Shown in pieces: positions 61,705-64,000 of a DNA stretch of 64,000 nucleotides (positions are counted from its first letter, which is position 1; every line of letters begins with the position of its first letter). The stretch is from Lentisphaerae bacterium GWF2_45_14. GTDB taxonomy: Bacteria > Verrucomicrobiota > Lentisphaeria > Victivallales > GWF2-45-14. Made by a program: the position numbers and the translations under genes. Location of the stretch: NCBI GenBank assembly GCA_001804785.1, contig MHBG01000010.1:39965-103964 (forward strand), in the 5' to 3' direction. A model generated the notes under the pieces. That model saw only the letters and a list, made by a program, of their open reading frames with translations. It did no database searches and was not told where the DNA came from.

Positions 61705-62455
61705 GAATGTGGTTGATTATCTGGATGACTATCTGAAAATATCGTCGATACCCGATGACTGCTCGAACAATGGGCTTCAGGTCGAGGGCCATTCGGAAAT
61801 AGAGAAGGCCGTTTTCGGGGTTGACGCATGTGTCGATCTTTTCGATAAGGCCGTTGAGGTAAATGCGGATTTTATTCTCGTACACCACGGACTGAGCTGG
61901 AGAGACTCTCTGAAAAGACTTACCGGTCTGAACGCGCGTCGTCTTGTCCCCCTTTTTAATTTCGGAATTTCCCTCTACGGCGTCCATCTGCCGCTTGACG
62001 CACACCCAGTATCCGGGCACAATGCAAGACTCGCCGATATGCTTGAACTGAGGAACCGTTCGATGTTTTTTAACTATGGCGGCGCGGATATCGGTGTTCG
62101 GGGCTCTCTTTCGACCGCTGTTTCCGTGAAAGAGCTGGCTGAACTGTACGACAGAAAACTCGGATCAAACAACAGGATTTTCGGGGATCCCGGACAAAAA
62201 GTAACGAAAGTCGGAATCGTTTCCGGCGGCGCGGGCCACGATGCGGTCGCGGAATGTTTTGAGAGCGGGCTTGACCTTTTTGTAACCGGAGAGCTTACTC
62301 ACGAATCATGGCATATCATAAAGGAATCGGGACTCCCTGTGATAGCCCTCGGGCACTACTGCTCGGAGAAGCCGGGAGTACTTGCGATGATGGAGCTGCT
62401 TTCTAAAGAATTCAAAATAGAATGTCAATTCATAGATATTCCGACGGGAATGTGA
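61691..62455 (+). CDS. Nif3-like dinuclear metal centre protein (DUF34)
   Basis: 254 residues from the ATG at 61691, which has AGGGG 6 bp upstream. Nif3 motifs are SNNGLQVEG near the start, GVDACVDLFDKAV, FILVHHGLSW (two His), YGVHLPLDAHPVSGHNARLADML, GVRGSL, VGIVSGGAGHDA, FVTGELTHES and VIALGHYCSEKPGV. These residues bind two metals in a hexameric toroid. The biochemical role is debated: GTP cyclohydrolase-like and metal-chaperone functions have been proposed. It is coupled to the upstream HExxH gene by a 14 bp overlap. Confidence 0.92.
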   Translation: MANLKNVVDYLDDYLKISSIPDDCSNNGLQVEGHSEIEKAVFGVDACVDLFDKAVEVNADFILVHHGLSWRDSLKRLTGLNARRLVPLFNFGISLYGVHLPLDAHPVSGHNARLADMLELRNRSMFFNYGGADIGVRGSLSTAVSVKELAELYDRKLGSNNRIFGDPGQKVTKVGIVSGGAGHDAVAECFESGLDLFVTGELTHESWHIIKESGLPVIALGHYCSEKPGVLAMMELLSKEFKIECQFIDIPTGM

Positions 62456-62476
62456 ATTGAACAGGAGGATTTGGCA

Positions 62477-62995
62477 ATGCAAAATTTATACCGCCTGATT
62501 TTTACTGTTTTTCTGCTTGCCGGTGCCGCCGCCGGTTGTAAGTCGTCATCCGGGTTCGAGGAGCTCTCCGACGGCGAAAAAGCCATGCTTGTCGAAAACG
62601 CGCGGACAATACTTATAAAATCAGGAAAAACAGTGGACCTTCCATTCGAAAAGAAAATCGATTTGAACGGAAGGCAGAAAAGCAGGGAAAAGCCGGGAAC
62701 CCGTCCTTTTTCATTTGACGAAAAAAATGTTGTAAAGAGAACTAATCCTGAGCTGCGTTTCTACTATACCGGAGACAAAGAAGGCAGGGCGGTTGTTTCA
62801 TGGAAGCTTTCAAGCACAAGAAATGTTATTCTTGTCGCGACAGGCCAACTGATCGAAAAGGAAAAAATATGGACCATGAGTGTGGTCGATTCGGAGGATG
62901 TCGTGGTTACTCCAGAGGCGAGGCGAAACCTTGAAAGAAGCGGAAGTTCCCTTATCGAGGATTTGAGAGCGGGAAAAGGCCTGCCCGACAAATGA
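62477..62995 (+). CDS. Small lipoprotein of unknown function
   Basis: 172 residues from the ATG at 62477, which has AGGAGG 8 bp upstream; a TTG two codons earlier is too close to it. The signal peptide ends in a lipobox AAAGC at about residue 21 (LIFTVFLLAGAAAGC). The mature part is charged, with ELSDGEKAMLVENARTILIK and RAVVSWKLSSTRNVILVATG. No family is recognised. Its stop overlaps the start of mnmE (ATGATG), so they are coupled. Confidence 0.8.
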   Translation: MQNLYRLIFTVFLLAGAAAGCKSSSGFEELSDGEKAMLVENARTILIKSGKTVDLPFEKKIDLNGRQKSREKPGTRPFSFDEKNVVKRTNPELRFYYTGDKEGRAVVSWKLSSTRNVILVATGQLIEKEKIWTMSVVDSEDVVVTPEARRNLERSGSSLIEDLRAGKGLPDK

Positions 62996-64000
62996 TGAAC
63001 ACCGAAGATACAATAGCGGCGGTCTCAAGCGGAACAGGCGGAGCGGTTTCTATCATAAGGATATCCGGACCCGGTTCTCTCTCTGTTTCCAATCACGTGT
63101 GGAAGGGAGGACGAGAGCTTGAACTTTCCCGTCCGCGCATGATGATGCTCGGCAAGATAATCAACGGACCGGACAATACCGGAGATCCCGCAATGGCTGT
63201 GTATATGCCGGGACCCAACAGCTATACTGGGGACGATGTCGTGGAAATCCATTGTCACGGCGGGGCTCTGTGCACCCGGCGCGCTCTGGAACTCGTACTT
63301 TCTAACGGGGCACGTGCCGCCGGACCCGGTGAATTTACATACCGCGCGTTTGTCAATGGCAAGATGGACCTTACTCAGGCTGAAGCCGTGGCCGATCTCA
63401 TATCCGCTCACAGCGATATGGCGATGAGAATGGCCGAAAGCCAGATAGCCGGAAGGCTCAGGGATTCGATAAGGACTATCCGCGATGAGCTTGTCGATAT
63501 GCTTTCCGAGTGTGAGTCCAGAATGGATTTTCCAGAAGAAAATCTCGATTGGACGGCATCTTTCGAAATGGCCGACACCATAAATCTGATTGCCGGCAGA
63601 ATAAACTCGCTTTGCGCGAGCTCTCTTGAAGGCTCACTGCTTCGTGAAGGAGTAAGCGTGGTGATTGCGGGCAGACCAAATGTCGGAAAGTCGAGTCTGC
63701 TTAATTTAATGCTCGGCTTCGATAGGGCCATAGTGACTCAAGTGCCCGGTACGACACGCGATACCATTGAGGAGCTGGCCCACGTCCGCGGAATTCCGGT
63801 CCGCCTTACCGATACCGCTGGCATCAGGGAGACCGACAATCTCGTGGAGGTCATAGGTATCGACCGCAGCCGCTCGTCAATGCGCCAGGCTCACCTTGTT
63901 ATCTGGCTGCTTGATTCTTCCACCGAGGATATCGGTCTCGAAATTTCGGAGATGCAAAAACATCTTCCCGAAAATATCAATGTGATCTGCGCATGGAACA
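62992..64000 (+). CDS. mnmE: tRNA modification GTPase MnmE (N-terminal part)
   Basis: The first 336 codons are present and the frame runs off the window edge. The N-terminal THF-binding domain shows DTIAAVSSGTGGAVSIIRISG, YTGDDVVEIHCHGG and GEFTYRAFVNGKMDLTQAEAV. The G domain carries IAGRPNVGKSSLLN (G1), GTTRDTIEE (G2) and LTDTAGIRETD (G3). With MnmG it installs the cmnm5/nm5 group on U34 of certain tRNAs. The start is one of two tandem ATG codons at 62992 or 62995, the first overlapping the lipoprotein stop. Confidence 0.96.
   Translation, partial: MMNTEDTIAAVSSGTGGAVSIIRISGPGSLSVSNHVWKGGRELELSRPRMMMLGKIINGPDNTGDPAMAVYMPGPNSYTGDDVVEIHCHGGALCTRRALELVLSNGARAAGPGEFTYRAFVNGKMDLTQAEAVADLISAHSDMAMRMAESQIAGRLRDSIRTIRDELVDMLSECESRMDFPEENLDWTASFEMADTINLIAGRINSLCASSLEGSLLREGVSVVIAGRPNVGKSSLLNLMLGFDRAIVTQVPGTTRDTIEELAHVRGIPVRLTDTAGIRETDNLVEVIGIDRSRSSMRQAHLVIWLLDSSTEDIGLEISEMQKHLPENINVICAWN

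Overview
The window looks like chromosome from a member of the PVC superphylum, most likely a Lentisphaerota (Victivallis/Lentisphaera-like) bacterium. This is inferred from gene content: tandem H-x9-DG pseudopilins with an [20 protein letters not shown]-type N-terminus, many cytoplasmic glycosidases, GntR-LacI hybrid and AraC regulators, repeated TIM-barrel epimerase/Gfo-Idh-MocA cassettes, and a VorB-type ferredoxin oxidoreductase. There is no transposase, integrase, phage gene, CRISPR array, rRNA or tRNA that I can support. Coding density is high and no gap between genes exceeds about 280 bp.

Layout. 1-3.5 kb (minus): hisF (cut by the window edge) behind a 2-oxoacid:ferredoxin oxidoreductase operon (ferredoxin, alpha, fused beta-gamma), plus an FHA protein. 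3.7-9.8 kb: a glycan operon (GH78-like rhamnosidase, TIM-barrel epimerase, hexapeptide acyltransferase) with a divergent AraC regulator, then an MFS transporter. 9.9-19.2 kb: tyrS, a response regulator with a C-terminal CxxC/CxxC module, a lipoprotein, an ornithine/lysine decarboxylase, the tdh-kbl threonine catabolic operon, a Usp protein, a methyltransferase and an S41 protease. 19.5-25.4 kb: a GH29 fucosidase and a GntR-controlled operon (gntR, sialidase-fold protein, eda, kdgK), with two palindromic operators over the promoter, then a secreted protein. 25.6-29.4 kb: a GntR-LacI regulator, an oxidoreductase and two TIM-barrel epimerases in one operon. 29.6-35.9 kb: priA, an RlmI-like methyltransferase, nagA, thiD with a hairpin-rich leader, and a cell-wall amidase. 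36-39.4 kb: fliOPQR and a lipoprotein. 39.6-43.5 kb: a very large soluble HTH-PAS-GAF histidine kinase.

43.6-52 kb is the most distinctive accessory region. Three tandem pseudopilin genes on a ~905 bp repeat feed into an operon of TIM-barrel protein, PHP-type metallohydrolase and secreted CBM9-GH20 protein. Each repeat junction carries a 5' remnant of the TIM-barrel gene, and the middle pseudopilin appears to be a recombinant of the outer two. 52-54 kb: DUF493, HD hydrolase and LegB-like dehydratase. 54-60 kb: two GH4 glycosidases, a divergent AraC regulator and a 717-residue glycosidase-like protein of unrecognised family. 60-64 kb: CheX-like protein, a membrane protein with an HExxH motif, a Nif3-like protein, a lipoprotein and mnmE (cut by the window edge).

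Taken together the genes suggest a motile saccharolytic bacterium that takes in oligosaccharides and processes fucose, rhamnose, hexosamine, uronate/ketodeoxysugar and alpha-galactoside/glucoside units largely in the cytoplasm, each cassette having its own regulator.
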